NCBI GenBank assembly: GCA_017642885.1
Contig: JAEPOM010000013.1
Span: 1 to 64,000 of the forward strand
Origin: Henriciella sp.
GTDB lineage: Bacteria; Pseudomonadota; Alphaproteobacteria; Caulobacterales; Hyphomonadaceae
Length of the DNA: 64,000 nucleotides
Reading direction: 5' to 3'
Below, in pieces: positions 9,803 to 18,639 of the stretch. A program made the translations under genes and the position numbers. Below the pieces are notes generated by a model, which did no database searches, was not told the origin of the DNA, and saw only the letters and a program-made list of their open reading frames with translations. How positions within the stretch are numbered: position 1 is the first letter of the stretch; each line of letters begins with the position of its first letter.

Positions 9803-10665
9803 CTGATACGCTAACCAAGGACACGGCAGAGGTCGAAGGACCGCTGACCCTCAAAGAGAAGATCATCAAGGAATTGCGCGAGTGGGGCATCACCCTCTCC
9901 ATCTTCATTCCGATCTTCCTGGTCTTTTCCGGATTGTTCTACGAATTGCGGGTGATTCCATCAGAAAGCATGGTGCCGAACCTTCAGGTCGGCGACCGTG
10001 TCGCCGTGAATAAGTTTGCCTATGGATATTCGCGCCACTCCCTTCCTTTCAGCTTGGGGCGGTATACGCCGCTGCCAGAGGGGCGTGTTTTTGCCAGCAT
10101 GCCGAAACGCGGCGATGTCGCGGTCTTCGAGCACACGCATACACCGCGGGTTATGATCAAGCGCATCATTGGCCTACCGGGAGACACTGTCTCTGTTCGT
10201 GACGGGCAGCCTGTGGCCATTAATGGAACGCCGATAGAGCGGACATTTGTGCGACGTGTGCGGTACCGGCAACATGATAGTGGATCTATGGTCACCGCAG
10301 CAGAATTTACTGAATCCTATGATGGTGCCACATGGCTCACCCATGACATTGATGGCGAGACAGGCAGCAACATTTCGGTCGATTATGTCGTGCCCGAGAA
10401 GCATTTTCTGTTCATGGGCGACAATCGCGACAATTCCATGGATGGCCGGAATCCTACGGGTCACTGTCTGCCGAGTTCTCAAGGCGTGATCGATGAAGCC
10501 GGGTGCCACCCGAGATCGGGCTGGACTGCGGATCAGGCCTCGGTTGGATTTGTTCCGTATAACAATCTGATTGGCCGTGCTGACACTGTTTTGTTCACAT
10601 TCTATCGTTGTTCGCGCGCCCAAGCGGAACCATGCATGAAGAAACGCCTGTGGCGCGGGTTGTAG
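9799..10665 (+). CDS. lepB: Signal peptidase I
   Basis: 288 residues. Type I signal peptidase, cutting signal peptides at the outer face of the inner membrane. Visible: one N-terminal transmembrane helix (about residues 30-50), the catalytic Ser57 in IPSESMVPNLQVGDR, the general-base Lys121 in MIKRIIGLPGDTV, and the box E motif FMGDNRDNSMDGR. The periplasmic insert with two cysteines (HCLPSS...GCHPR) fits the larger proteobacterial type. No second helix is evident before box B. Downstream 107 bp hold no clear terminator. Confidence 0.95.
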   Translation: MTDTLTKDTAEVEGPLTLKEKIIKELREWGITLSIFIPIFLVFSGLFYELRVIPSESMVPNLQVGDRVAVNKFAYGYSRHSLPFSLGRYTPLPEGRVFASMPKRGDVAVFEHTHTPRVMIKRIIGLPGDTVSVRDGQPVAINGTPIERTFVRRVRYRQHDSGSMVTAAEFTESYDGATWLTHDIDGETGSNISVDYVVPEKHFLFMGDNRDNSMDGRNPTGHCLPSSQGVIDEAGCHPRSGWTADQASVGFVPYNNLIGRADTVLFTFYRCSRAQAEPCMKKRLWRGL

Positions 10666-10772
10666 AACGTCGCATCAACGCCGGAATTCAACACAATCAG
10701 GCTTGAAGCCTCATCCCAACCTGTCTAATCGGCGAGGGGAGCGCTGGTTTTAAAGGGGCAGGTGCGGACACG

Positions 10773-11378
10773 ATGAGCGATCCAAAAGATCAACAACCTG
10801 TACGTGGCCCGATCATTGTCTCCCGGCACGGTCGTCCGGCCTTGAACCGCTCTGCAGGTCCCAAGCTTGATTGGAAAGAGTATTGCGACTGGTGGGACCG
10901 CTACGAAGCCGGAAGCCTCGCGAAGGACCAATCGCCGCCGCAAAAGCTGAAAGACGCTGTCGCCGAAGTCGATCTTGTCCTGTCCTCCGCGCGCCCGCGT
11001 GCTGTTGAAACTGCGAACTGGGCCACGGACGGGCGCGATCCAGAACAGAATGCCGTTTTCAATGAGGCTCCGCTGCCGCCGCCCCGCTTCAAGACCAAGC
11101 GCTACTTGCCGAAAACCTGGAACATCCTCGCCCGTACGGCCTGGCTTCGCGGGCATAGCTTGCACGGCGAGAGCGTTCACGATGCCCGTGCCCGTGCGAT
11201 CCAAGCTGCAAACGTGCTGCATGAGCGAGCGCAAGGGCAGTCGGTCTATCTGGCGGCGCATGGTTGGTTCAACCGGATGCTCAGACGGCCTCTTAAGAAA
11301 CTTGGCTGGGTCTGCGTCTATGATGGCGGCGACAAGTACTGGAGCTACCGGGTTTATGAATATCGTGGAAAATCCTGA
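10773..11378 (+). CDS. Histidine phosphatase family protein
   Basis: 201 residues of the phosphoglycerate-mutase-like superfamily. The phospho-accepting His is in IIVSRHGRPALNR near residue 19; SSARPRAVETA provides the second Arg, and the late AAHGWFNR the second catalytic His. Such enzymes remove phosphate from small molecules or proteins (SixA/CobC-like); the substrate here cannot be told. It stands 70 bp before xseB in the same direction. Confidence 0.82.
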   Translation: MSDPKDQQPVRGPIIVSRHGRPALNRSAGPKLDWKEYCDWWDRYEAGSLAKDQSPPQKLKDAVAEVDLVLSSARPRAVETANWATDGRDPEQNAVFNEAPLPPPRFKTKRYLPKTWNILARTAWLRGHSLHGESVHDARARAIQAANVLHERAQGQSVYLAAHGWFNRMLRRPLKKLGWVCVYDGGDKYWSYRVYEYRGKS

Positions 11379-11448
11379 AATCGCCATTGAGGCGACTTGA
11401 AACCGGTTCTAGGGTGCAGCCCACAAAAGAAATCGTGGGACTGACCAG

Positions 11449-11694
11449 ATGGCGACCAAGGCAACACCTGTCAAAGATATGAGCTTCGAAGAAGCACTTG
11501 CTGAACTCGAGACGATCGTTCGACAGTTGGAGCAAGGCGATGTCGAGCTGGAAAAATCGATAGCGATTTATGAGCGTGGAGCGGAACTCAAAAAGCATTG
11601 TGAGTCCCGCCTCAAAGCTGCAGAGCTGAAAGTCGAGCAGATCGTCCAGGGCGGCGATGGCACGCCAAAGACAGAGCCCGCGAGCTTCGACTGA
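11449..11694 (+). CDS. xseB: Exodeoxyribonuclease VII small subunit
   Basis: 81 residues, typical of XseB, the helical subunit that binds several-fold to XseA for single-strand exonuclease activity. The core [33 protein letters not shown] followed by [19 protein letters not shown] is diagnostic. The TGA overlaps the ispA ATG by one base (TGATG), implying translational coupling, and the order xseB-ispA-dxs is common in alphaproteobacteria. xseA is not in the window. Confidence 0.95.
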   Translation: MATKATPVKDMSFEEALAELETIVRQLEQGDVELEKSIAIYERGAELKKHCESRLKAAELKVEQIVQGGDGTPKTEPASFD

Positions 11695-12596
11695 TGGCGG
11701 ATGACGGCGATCCTGACTTTGGTCAAAGACTGACTGAGATCGCCGACCGCGTAACGGTTGCGCTGGACCAGCTTATCCCTCCTGCGCAAGGACCGGAAGC
11801 GGATTTGATGCGGGCGATGCGTCACGCTGCGCTCGCCAATGGCAAACGGATGCGTCCGTTCTACGTGATTGAGACCGGGGCGATATTTGAGGCCCCAGAG
11901 AAGAGTTTGCTGAGAACTGCTGCGGCGCTCGAATGCGTCCATTGTTATTCGCTCATCCATGACGATTTGCCGTGCATGGATGATGATGACTTTCGCCGTG
12001 GTCAGCCGACCGTGCATAAGGCTTTCGATGAGGCCACCGCGGTTCTGGCAGGCGACGCATTGCTAACCCACGCGTTCAAGATCCTCGCGAATCGAGAGAC
12101 TCATCACGATGCCCACATCCGGCTCAGTCTGATCGAACGTTTGGCGGACTCTTCTGGCGCGCTGGGCATGGTTGGCGGGCAAATGATTGACATGCTGGAG
12201 GATGAAAGTCCTCGCGATCTCAATACGATCACCCGGATGCAACGCCTGAAAACCGGCGCGCTTATTTCCTACTCCGTGGAGGCCGGTGCGATCATTGGCG
12301 GGGCAAGTGATGCCGAGAAGCATGCGCTTCACGGATTCGCGCACGATCTGGGGCTGGCCTACCAAATTTCAGATGATCTCCTGGATGCCACTGGAAATGA
12401 AGCAGATGCCGGAAAACCCCTGCGCACGGATGAAACGGCTGGAAAGGCTAATTTTGTTACGATTCTGGGCGTAGAGCAGGCGGAGCAGCGGGTGCGGCTC
12501 CTCGCCGCGCAGGCCAAGGAACACCTCGCTATTTTCCGCAATCGCGCCAATATCCTGCTGCAATCGGTTGATTTTGTTCTGGATAGAAAACACTAA
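11694..12596 (+). CDS. ispA: Polyprenyl (farnesyl) diphosphate synthase
   Basis: 300 residues. Condenses dimethylallyl/geranyl diphosphate with isopentenyl diphosphate. First aspartate-rich motif DDLPCMDDDDFRRG near residue 85 and second motif DDLLDATG near residue 228; GKRMRPF and the KTGALISY region are also conserved. The position between xseB and dxs argues for the short-chain farnesyl enzyme. It is translationally coupled to xseB by a one-base overlap. Confidence 0.93.
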   Translation: MADDGDPDFGQRLTEIADRVTVALDQLIPPAQGPEADLMRAMRHAALANGKRMRPFYVIETGAIFEAPEKSLLRTAAALECVHCYSLIHDDLPCMDDDDFRRGQPTVHKAFDEATAVLAGDALLTHAFKILANRETHHDAHIRLSLIERLADSSGALGMVGGQMIDMLEDESPRDLNTITRMQRLKTGALISYSVEAGAIIGGASDAEKHALHGFAHDLGLAYQISDDLLDATGNEADAGKPLRTDETAGKANFVTILGVEQAEQRVRLLAAQAKEHLAIFRNRANILLQSVDFVLDRKH

Positions 12597-12638
12597 GTCC
12601 TGAACGAACGGATCAATCGGCTGGAAGGAGGCTGATCG

Positions 12639-14558
12639 GTGACAGACCTGACAAACATGCGCCTGCTGGACGAAGTGAACTCGCCAGCTGACTTGAAGGA
12701 CAAGTCACGCGAGGAGCTGAAGCAAATCGCAGATGAGGTCCGTCAGGAAGTCATCGACGCGGTTTCTGTAACAGGCGGACACCTTGGCGCGGGTCTCGGC
12801 GTTGTCGAGCTCACTGTCGCTTTACACGCCGTATTCGATACTCCCGTCGACAAGCTGATCTGGGATGTCGGCCACCAATGTTATCCTCACAAGATCCTCA
12901 CGGGACGCCGCGACCGTATCCGGACCCTGCGCCAGGGCGGCGGTCTGTCCGGCTTTACCAAGCGCGCCGAAAGCGAGTTTGATCCGTTCGGCGCCGCGCA
13001 TGCCTCAACGTCGATATCGGCGGCGCACGGGTTTGCGACATCGCGGGATATCCAAGGTAACGATAATCACGTCGTCTCGGTCATCGGCGATGGCTCGATG
13101 ACAGCGGGAATGGCCTATGAGGCCATGAACAATGTTGGCGGTGATCAGAAACGGCAAGTCGTCATCCTGAATGACAATGACATGTCCATTGCTCCGCCGG
13201 TCGGTGCGATGAGCCACTATTTCAGCCGGCTCGTCTCAAGCCGCTCCTATCGCGGCCTCCGACGGTTTGCGAAGTCTGTTATCAAGCCGATGGGATTGGA
13301 AAACCCGGCCCGTAAAGCGGAAGAGTATCTGCGCGGCTTCGCTATGGGCGGCACGATGTTCGAAGAACTCGGTTTTTACTATGTCGGCCCGATTGACGGT
13401 CACGACCTGGACGTGCTGATCCCGGTTCTGGAAAACGTCAAACAGATGCAGCGGCCTGTCCTTGTGCACATCGTCACTCATAAAGGGCATGGATACGCTC
13501 CGGCCGAGAATAGCGCTGACAAGTATCATGGCGTTTCCAAGTTCAATGTCGTTACCGGCGAGCAGCAAAAGTCTGCTCCTGGCGCTCCAAAATACCAGGA
13601 TGTGTTCGGCAAGACTCTGATCCAACTGGCCGAAACCGACGACAAGGTCTGCGCCATTACTGCCGCGATGCCATCTGGCACCGGGGTCAATCTGTTCGCG
13701 AAAGCGTTCCCAGATCGTGCGTTCGACGTTGGAATTGCCGAGCAACATGCCGTGACCATGGCTGCGGGTATGGCTGCCGATGGCATGAAGCCGTACGCGG
13801 CCATCTACTCGACGTTCTTGCAGCGGGGTTATGATCAGGTGGTCCACGACGTGGCGATCCAGAGATTGCCTGTCCGGTTTGCGATCGACCGCGCTGGTCT
13901 GGTGGGCGCAGATGGAGCGACGCATGCGGGAAGTTTCGATATCGGATATCTCGGCGCTTTGCCGGGGATGATCTGCATGGCGGCCTCGGACGAGGCTGAA
14001 CTCGCCCAAATGGTTGCGACCGCGAATGAGATCGATGATCGGCCGAGCGCATTTCGATATCCGCGCGGCGAGGGCACTGGTGTGGCCTTGCCAAAAACTC
14101 CGACGCCGCTCGAGATTGGCAAAGGTCGAATCGTTCGTGAGGGCACGTCGATTGCCATCCTTTCCTACGGAGCGCGCCTACAGGAATCTCTAAAAGCTGC
14201 CGAGATGTTGGCGGCGCAGGGACTTTCTTGCACGGTTGCCGATGCGCGCTTTGCGAAACCTATCGATGCAGACCTGACCGAGCGCCTGGTGCGCGATCAC
14301 GAAGTTCTGATCACCATTGAAGAAGGTGCGCGAGGTGGCTTTGGCGCATTTGTTCTACAACACCTCGCGGAGGTCGGAGCGCTCGATCGTGGGATCAAAA
14401 TCCGCACGATGCACCTGCCTGACGTGTTCCAGGATCAAGACAAGCCGGACCTCATGTATGACGAAGCGCGCCTGAATGCCCGCCATATTGCGGCTTGTGC
14501 AATTGAAGCACTGGGCCGCGGCGATGTCGCTGAGATCGAGGCGTTTGCGCGGGCCTGA
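12639..14558 (+). CDS. dxs: 1-deoxy-D-xylulose-5-phosphate synthase
   Basis: 639 residues. Thiamine-diphosphate enzyme joining pyruvate and glyceraldehyde 3-phosphate as the first step of the MEP isoprenoid pathway. Seen: [18 protein letters not shown], the ThDP/Mg motif [16 protein letters not shown], the central transketolase domain [18 protein letters not shown] with the conserved Glu, and a C-terminal transketolase domain. Start is a GTG at 12639 with AAGGAGG eight bases before it. Lies 42 bp after ispA. Confidence 0.97.
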   Translation: MTDLTNMRLLDEVNSPADLKDKSREELKQIADEVRQEVIDAVSVTGGHLGAGLGVVELTVALHAVFDTPVDKLIWDVGHQCYPHKILTGRRDRIRTLRQGGGLSGFTKRAESEFDPFGAAHASTSISAAHGFATSRDIQGNDNHVVSVIGDGSMTAGMAYEAMNNVGGDQKRQVVILNDNDMSIAPPVGAMSHYFSRLVSSRSYRGLRRFAKSVIKPMGLENPARKAEEYLRGFAMGGTMFEELGFYYVGPIDGHDLDVLIPVLENVKQMQRPVLVHIVTHKGHGYAPAENSADKYHGVSKFNVVTGEQQKSAPGAPKYQDVFGKTLIQLAETDDKVCAITAAMPSGTGVNLFAKAFPDRAFDVGIAEQHAVTMAAGMAADGMKPYAAIYSTFLQRGYDQVVHDVAIQRLPVRFAIDRAGLVGADGATHAGSFDIGYLGALPGMICMAASDEAELAQMVATANEIDDRPSAFRYPRGEGTGVALPKTPTPLEIGKGRIVREGTSIAILSYGARLQESLKAAEMLAAQGLSCTVADARFAKPIDADLTERLVRDHEVLITIEEGARGGFGAFVLQHLAEVGALDRGIKIRTMHLPDVFQDQDKPDLMYDEARLNARHIAACAIEALGRGDVAEIEAFARA

Positions 14559-14652
14559 CGCAGCTAAATTCAGTGTAAGCAGTTCTGCCGTTTTGCTGCC
14601 TTACTGGGCTGCGAAATCGAGCCGGTAGATTCGGTTCAGGCAAGGAAAGCTC

Positions 14653-15252
14653 ATGCGCACGATTTTAGTTGGTTTGACTTTGGTCTTTGGTCTCGGTGCC
14701 TGTGCAACGGTGCCGGCAACGATGGATCCGGTCCTTTTTGAAGCCGAGAAGAGCCGACTCGAAAGCAATCCGAGCATCGCAGCTTCTGAGATCCAACTCG
14801 GCGGGATTCTTGCGCGTACCGATCTGACCGAGGATCAGCGTGTCGATCTGCTTTACCTGCGCGCCGACAAGCGTTGGGAGGCCCGGTTCGACTTGCCTGG
14901 GGCGATCACCGACCTTGATCAGGTCGTCTTGCTGCGCCCGGACGATGCGCGAGCAGCCAGTTCCGAGCGGCGCAAAGTGTTTGCAGCGACAGAGATCGAG
15001 AATGCTCAGCGGCGCCTTGCGCAATTGCAAAACCTTCCGAACTGGTTCGACGACAAGGTGTTGATGGGCGACCTTTCTCCCGCGGTGGATCGCTACCGAG
15101 CCTCGGAGATTACGCCGACAGATGCACACCTCTATCTGCTGCGCGAAGCTGGCTATGTCTGCGAGGGAGAAGGTGCGCCGGTTCACTACCACGGGCCAGA
15201 GCCAGACTATGTCGACGGAGCCGTTTGGTGCGACGATCCCAGCGTCTCCTGA
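14653..15252 (+). CDS. TPR-like lipoprotein, paralogue 1
   Basis: 199 residues. Lipoprotein signal with lipobox LGAC at residues 14-17. The body is helical with a tetratricopeptide-like stretch (LLYLRADKRWEARFDLPGAITDLDQVVLLRPDDARA, about residues 62-97). The C-terminal part with LREAGYVCEG and a final WCDD resembles the end of the next protein, so the two look like diverged paralogues sharing a possible disulfide. AGGAAAG precedes the ATG. Function unknown; scaffold or binding roles are usual for such proteins. Confidence 0.72.
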   Translation: MRTILVGLTLVFGLGACATVPATMDPVLFEAEKSRLESNPSIAASEIQLGGILARTDLTEDQRVDLLYLRADKRWEARFDLPGAITDLDQVVLLRPDDARAASSERRKVFAATEIENAQRRLAQLQNLPNWFDDKVLMGDLSPAVDRYRASEITPTDAHLYLLREAGYVCEGEGAPVHYHGPEPDYVDGAVWCDDPSVS

Positions 15253-15317
15253 TTTCTGCCTTAGTCTCGCCATCGCGAGTGGCGACCACAGGATTAAACC
15301 AAAGAGAGGGATACCCC

Positions 15318-15962
15318 ATGCGTTCGTTGATTGCCGCTTCCGTGCTCGTCCTGGCCTCCGCCTGTGCGTCCACCAATGTTGATGTGCCGCCGGTAGAGGT
15401 CGATACACCTCCCGTCACAACCCAGCCCAGCAATTTCGATCTGGCCATGAACACAGTTGAAGAGCTGGTCGAAGCGGGGAATGAGCAGGCTGCAATTCTG
15501 CGCCTGGAGCAACTCATCGGGAAGCAAGACGCAACCGAAGATGAGAAAGCCGAAGCGCTGTATCATATGGCTGAGCTGAAAATGGGTGATGGAAATCAGG
15601 TCTGGGGTGCCATTGAGGCGCTCGACGAGTTTCTTGAGACGTATCCAGGCCACGCAAAGGCGAATGCGGCCGAGGAGCTGCGCGACTACGCGCGCGGAGA
15701 AGCGACCAGCCTGAATTTCGCGCTCGAGCAGGGTAATCTATCTCCGGCCGAAGCCTTCGAAGCGCGGTTCCGCCTTGGCGAACATCAGACCGCAGCCGAC
15801 ATCATGCTCGCGAATGCTTTGACGCCTAAGAACGACTACATCCTCGACATGTTCCAGATTGGCTATCTGTGTGAGAGCGCAGAGCTGACCGGGCCAGGCT
15901 ACAAGCTTGTCGAGCCCGATGGCACGGATCGCGTTGTACGCTTCTGCGATTTTGGAAAGTAG
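15318..15962 (+). CDS. TPR-like lipoprotein, paralogue 2
   Basis: 214 residues. Lipobox SAC near residues 14-16 after a signal helix, then an acidic Pro/Val-rich linker and helical repeats (NTVEELVEAGNEQAAILRLEQLIG; GNQVWGAIEALDEFLETYPGHAKANAAEEL). The end, MFQIGYLCESAEL ... VRFCDFGK, parallels LREAGYVCEGEG ... VWCDD of the preceding protein. The ATG at 15318 follows AGAGAGGG and starts the signal peptide; an in-frame ATG at 15225 inside the previous gene is rejected. The operon ends at the terminator at 16012. Confidence 0.72.
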   Translation: MRSLIAASVLVLASACASTNVDVPPVEVDTPPVTTQPSNFDLAMNTVEELVEAGNEQAAILRLEQLIGKQDATEDEKAEALYHMAELKMGDGNQVWGAIEALDEFLETYPGHAKANAAEELRDYARGEATSLNFALEQGNLSPAEAFEARFRLGEHQTAADIMLANALTPKNDYILDMFQIGYLCESAELTGPGYKLVEPDGTDRVVRFCDFGK

Positions 15963-16011
15963 AGTTTCTCAGCCTCCGCTGTAGAACACAGCAAAACCCC
16001 GAGACTGAGAG

Positions 16012-16045
16012 CCAGTGCTGGTGTTTTCACCAGCACTGGTTTTTT
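16012..16045 (+). terminator. Rho-independent terminator
   Basis: A perfect 12-bp stem (CCAGTGCTGGTG / CACCAGCACTGG) closes a TTTT loop and runs straight into six T residues. It lies 50 bp after the second lipoprotein gene and ends the lipoprotein pair. Confidence 0.93.
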
Positions 16046-16174
16046 ATGCGCGGTAACCATGCGTAGTGCGCTTAATCCCGTAAGCTCTGCGAAAAGTAAC
16101 TCGCATTAACGCTATTGCTGGCATATAAATTGCGAAGGGCAAGGGGCGTGTATAGTATTAGGGAGACGCCCTCC

Positions 16175-16684
16175 ATGCAGTCCTTTGCGACCGTTCTGCT
16201 GGCCGGATGTATCGCTTGTTTGGCGATGATCATGATGACCCCCGAACAGGGGCAACATAACCAGAGTTATGCCCTCGAAATTACCTTGGAAGAAAACGGT
16301 GAACGGTTCAGCGCCGAAAAGGTCGTTGTGCAGCCGGGCAAATCCTATGTCATCTCTCTGGCAGCGGGCGCTGAGTATGATTTCTCGATCGATATTCCGG
16401 GCGATACCCGCGCCGTTCAGGATCCATTCGGGAGCGACATGGCTGAGCGCACCGGCGAATATCTGGAACTGCAAACCGAACTCAAGATTGACGATGCAGT
16501 GATCGCAGACAAGCGGCCCGACTTCGGTCAATTGATTGCGGCCAATCTGCTACTCAGCATGGCCGAACCGGCACGCGAGATCCGGTCCATCATTCCCGTG
16601 GCTGATCTCGGCTTGCTCACCCAGGGCGGTATCCCCGTAGAAAGCCTGGCGATAACCATCAAAGGGTCGCCGTTTCAGGGCTAG
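16175..16684 (+). CDS. Putative exported protein, unknown family
   Basis: 169 residues. The N-terminus MQSFATVLLAGCIACLAMIMM is a signal or anchor segment with cysteines at 12 and 15 (LAGC could act as a lipobox). The rest is a soluble, acidic domain with no recognised motif (LEITLEENGERFSAEKVVVQPGKSYVISLAAG suggests beta strands). GGGAGA sits eight bases before the ATG at 16175; an in-frame ATG at 16115 would put extra residues before the signal. It stands alone between the terminator and the acyl-CoA ligase gene. Confidence 0.6.
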   Translation: MQSFATVLLAGCIACLAMIMMTPEQGQHNQSYALEITLEENGERFSAEKVVVQPGKSYVISLAAGAEYDFSIDIPGDTRAVQDPFGSDMAERTGEYLELQTELKIDDAVIADKRPDFGQLIAANLLLSMAEPAREIRSIIPVADLGLLTQGGIPVESLAITIKGSPFQG

Positions 16685-16796
16685 AACCCCTGTAAACTCA
16701 AACAAATACAGACCTGCCGCGGCGTCGCCCCTTCCGTAGGGACGGCGCTTGCCGCATATCCAGTTCCAAGAACAATAATATACCTGGAGGATGCTC

Positions 16797-18545
16797 ATGG
16801 CTGTCGCCGCTTTGCCAGACGGTTGGCCCGTTATTACTATTGCCCAAGCCAATGCCGCCATAGCGGCGTCTGACTCGCCCTTGAAGCTAGCCGACGGCGA
16901 AGTCGGCGGTGTGCCGATGAAAATCTACGCCGAGGCTCCGCCGACGATCCGGACTATTTTCGAATTGGCCGAACCGCAATTTGGCGCGCGCGACTACCTC
17001 GTCTACGAAGACGAACGCGTGACCTATTCGGCGTTTGCGCGCGCGGTTGAACACTTCGCCAAAGCGCTGGTCGAGCAATATGACGTCAAAAAAGGCGACC
17101 GTGTTGCCGTGATCATGCGCAACTATCCCCAATGGCCGGTCCCGTTTTTTGCGGCCCTCTCGATCGGCGCGATTGTAACGCCGATGAATTCCTGGTGGAC
17201 CGGGGATGAATTGGAATACGGGCTCAAGGATAGTGGGGCAAAGGTTGCCGTGATCGACCCACAAATTCTTGATCGAATTCGCGATAGCCTTGGCAACTTG
17301 CCAGACTTGAAATCGATCATCATCGCCCGCGGCGGCGAAGGAGAGAGCGATGCTCGCGTCTCTACTATGGCGGACCTGATCGGGCCCGCCAATTCCTGGA
17401 AAGACCTGGCGCAGATTGGTTTACCCGCTGTCGAACTCGGTCCCGATGATGATGCCACAATCATGTACACGTCGGGCACGACTGGCCGCCCAAAAGGCGC
17501 GCTCGCGACCCACCGCGCGATCATTTCGAATATGCTCAACTCGCTGACCTGCCAGATGCGTATGCTTCTGCGCCGCGGGGAAGAGCCTCCTGAGCCGGAT
17601 CCGAATGAGCAGAATGCAACGCTGCTCGCGATCCCATTCTTCCATGCAACTGGCGCATTTGCGATCTTGATCCCAAGCATGCTCCAAGGCGCTAAAATCG
17701 TCGCGCAGTACAAATGGGACGCCGGCAAGGCCCTTCCGATTATTGAGAAGGAAGGTATCACAAATGTTGGCGGTGTTCCGGCGATTGCCTGGCAGCTTCT
17801 GGAGCATCCGGAGCGTGATAATTACGATCTCTCCAGCATCAAAGCCGTTTCCTATGGCGGCGCGCCGTCTGCGCCGGAACTGGTCTCAACAATCAAGAAG
17901 CGGTTCCCCGAAGCCGCGCCAGGCAATGGCTGGGGCATGACGGAGACGTGCGCCACGGCGACGCTGAATATTGGCGAAGACTATGTAAACCGCCCGGACA
18001 GCGCTGGCGCAGCGCCCGGAGCCGTTGAGATCAAGATTGTTGGCGGTGACGGCAAGGAAGTCCCGTCAGGCGAAGTCGGGGAACTTTGGTGCAAAGGCGC
18101 GATGAATTGCAAGGCCTATTGGAACAAGCCCGAAGCCACGGCGGAAACCTTTGTCGATGGCTGGGTCGTGACGGGGGATCTCGCCCGGATCGATGAAGAG
18201 GGCTTTCTCTATCTGGTCGACCGCGCCAAGGACATGTTGATCCGCGGTGGCGAAAACATTTACTGCATCGAAGTGGAAAGCGCGCTGTATGATCATCCGG
18301 CTGTGATGGACGCCTCGGTCGTCGGGATTCCGCACAAGATACTCGGCCAGGAAGTAGGCGCCGTCGTCCAGCTCAAACCAGGTATGGAAGCGAGCGAGGA
18401 CGAGCTTCGCGCGCATGTCCGCAACCAGATCGCTGCGTTCAAAGTGCCGGTGGAAATCCAGTTCCAGGATGAGCCTCTGCCGCGCAATGCCAATGGCAAA
18501 ATTCTGAAACCCGAGCTGCGAGATCGTTTCCAACCTCGGAGTTAA
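16797..18545 (+). CDS. Class I adenylate-forming acyl-CoA synthetase
   Basis: 582 residues of the ANL superfamily, activating a carboxylic acid as an acyl-adenylate and transferring it to CoA. Motifs in order: the P-loop YTSGTTGRPKG near residues 223-233, the aromatic/adenine motif GWGMTET near 379, TGDLARIDEEGFLYLVDRAKD near 459, and the C-terminal catalytic Lys in NGKILKPE near 566. The ATG at 16797 is chosen over 16791 because GGAGG directly touches the earlier ATG. Substrate is probably a medium/long-chain or aromatic acid; the next gene is a flavin monooxygenase. Confidence 0.9.
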   Translation: MAVAALPDGWPVITIAQANAAIAASDSPLKLADGEVGGVPMKIYAEAPPTIRTIFELAEPQFGARDYLVYEDERVTYSAFARAVEHFAKALVEQYDVKKGDRVAVIMRNYPQWPVPFFAALSIGAIVTPMNSWWTGDELEYGLKDSGAKVAVIDPQILDRIRDSLGNLPDLKSIIIARGGEGESDARVSTMADLIGPANSWKDLAQIGLPAVELGPDDDATIMYTSGTTGRPKGALATHRAIISNMLNSLTCQMRMLLRRGEEPPEPDPNEQNATLLAIPFFHATGAFAILIPSMLQGAKIVAQYKWDAGKALPIIEKEGITNVGGVPAIAWQLLEHPERDNYDLSSIKAVSYGGAPSAPELVSTIKKRFPEAAPGNGWGMTETCATATLNIGEDYVNRPDSAGAAPGAVEIKIVGGDGKEVPSGEVGELWCKGAMNCKAYWNKPEATAETFVDGWVVTGDLARIDEEGFLYLVDRAKDMLIRGGENIYCIEVESALYDHPAVMDASVVGIPHKILGQEVGAVVQLKPGMEASEDELRAHVRNQIAAFKVPVEIQFQDEPLPRNANGKILKPELRDRFQPRS

Positions 18546-18639
18546 TTCGATCTCTCGCTGCGGCAGTTAGGGCAAATCCCTTATTGGCCTGCTCTGACTG
18601 CCGCGCCAGCCTTCGGAAAAATTACCGGAGGAACGCGTC

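Noticed and set aside
16134-16173. Hairpin (GGGCGT / ACGCCC) around the ribosome site of the gene at 16175 as a riboswitch
   Set aside because: Only six base pairs and no recognisable aptamer; chance folding is likely.
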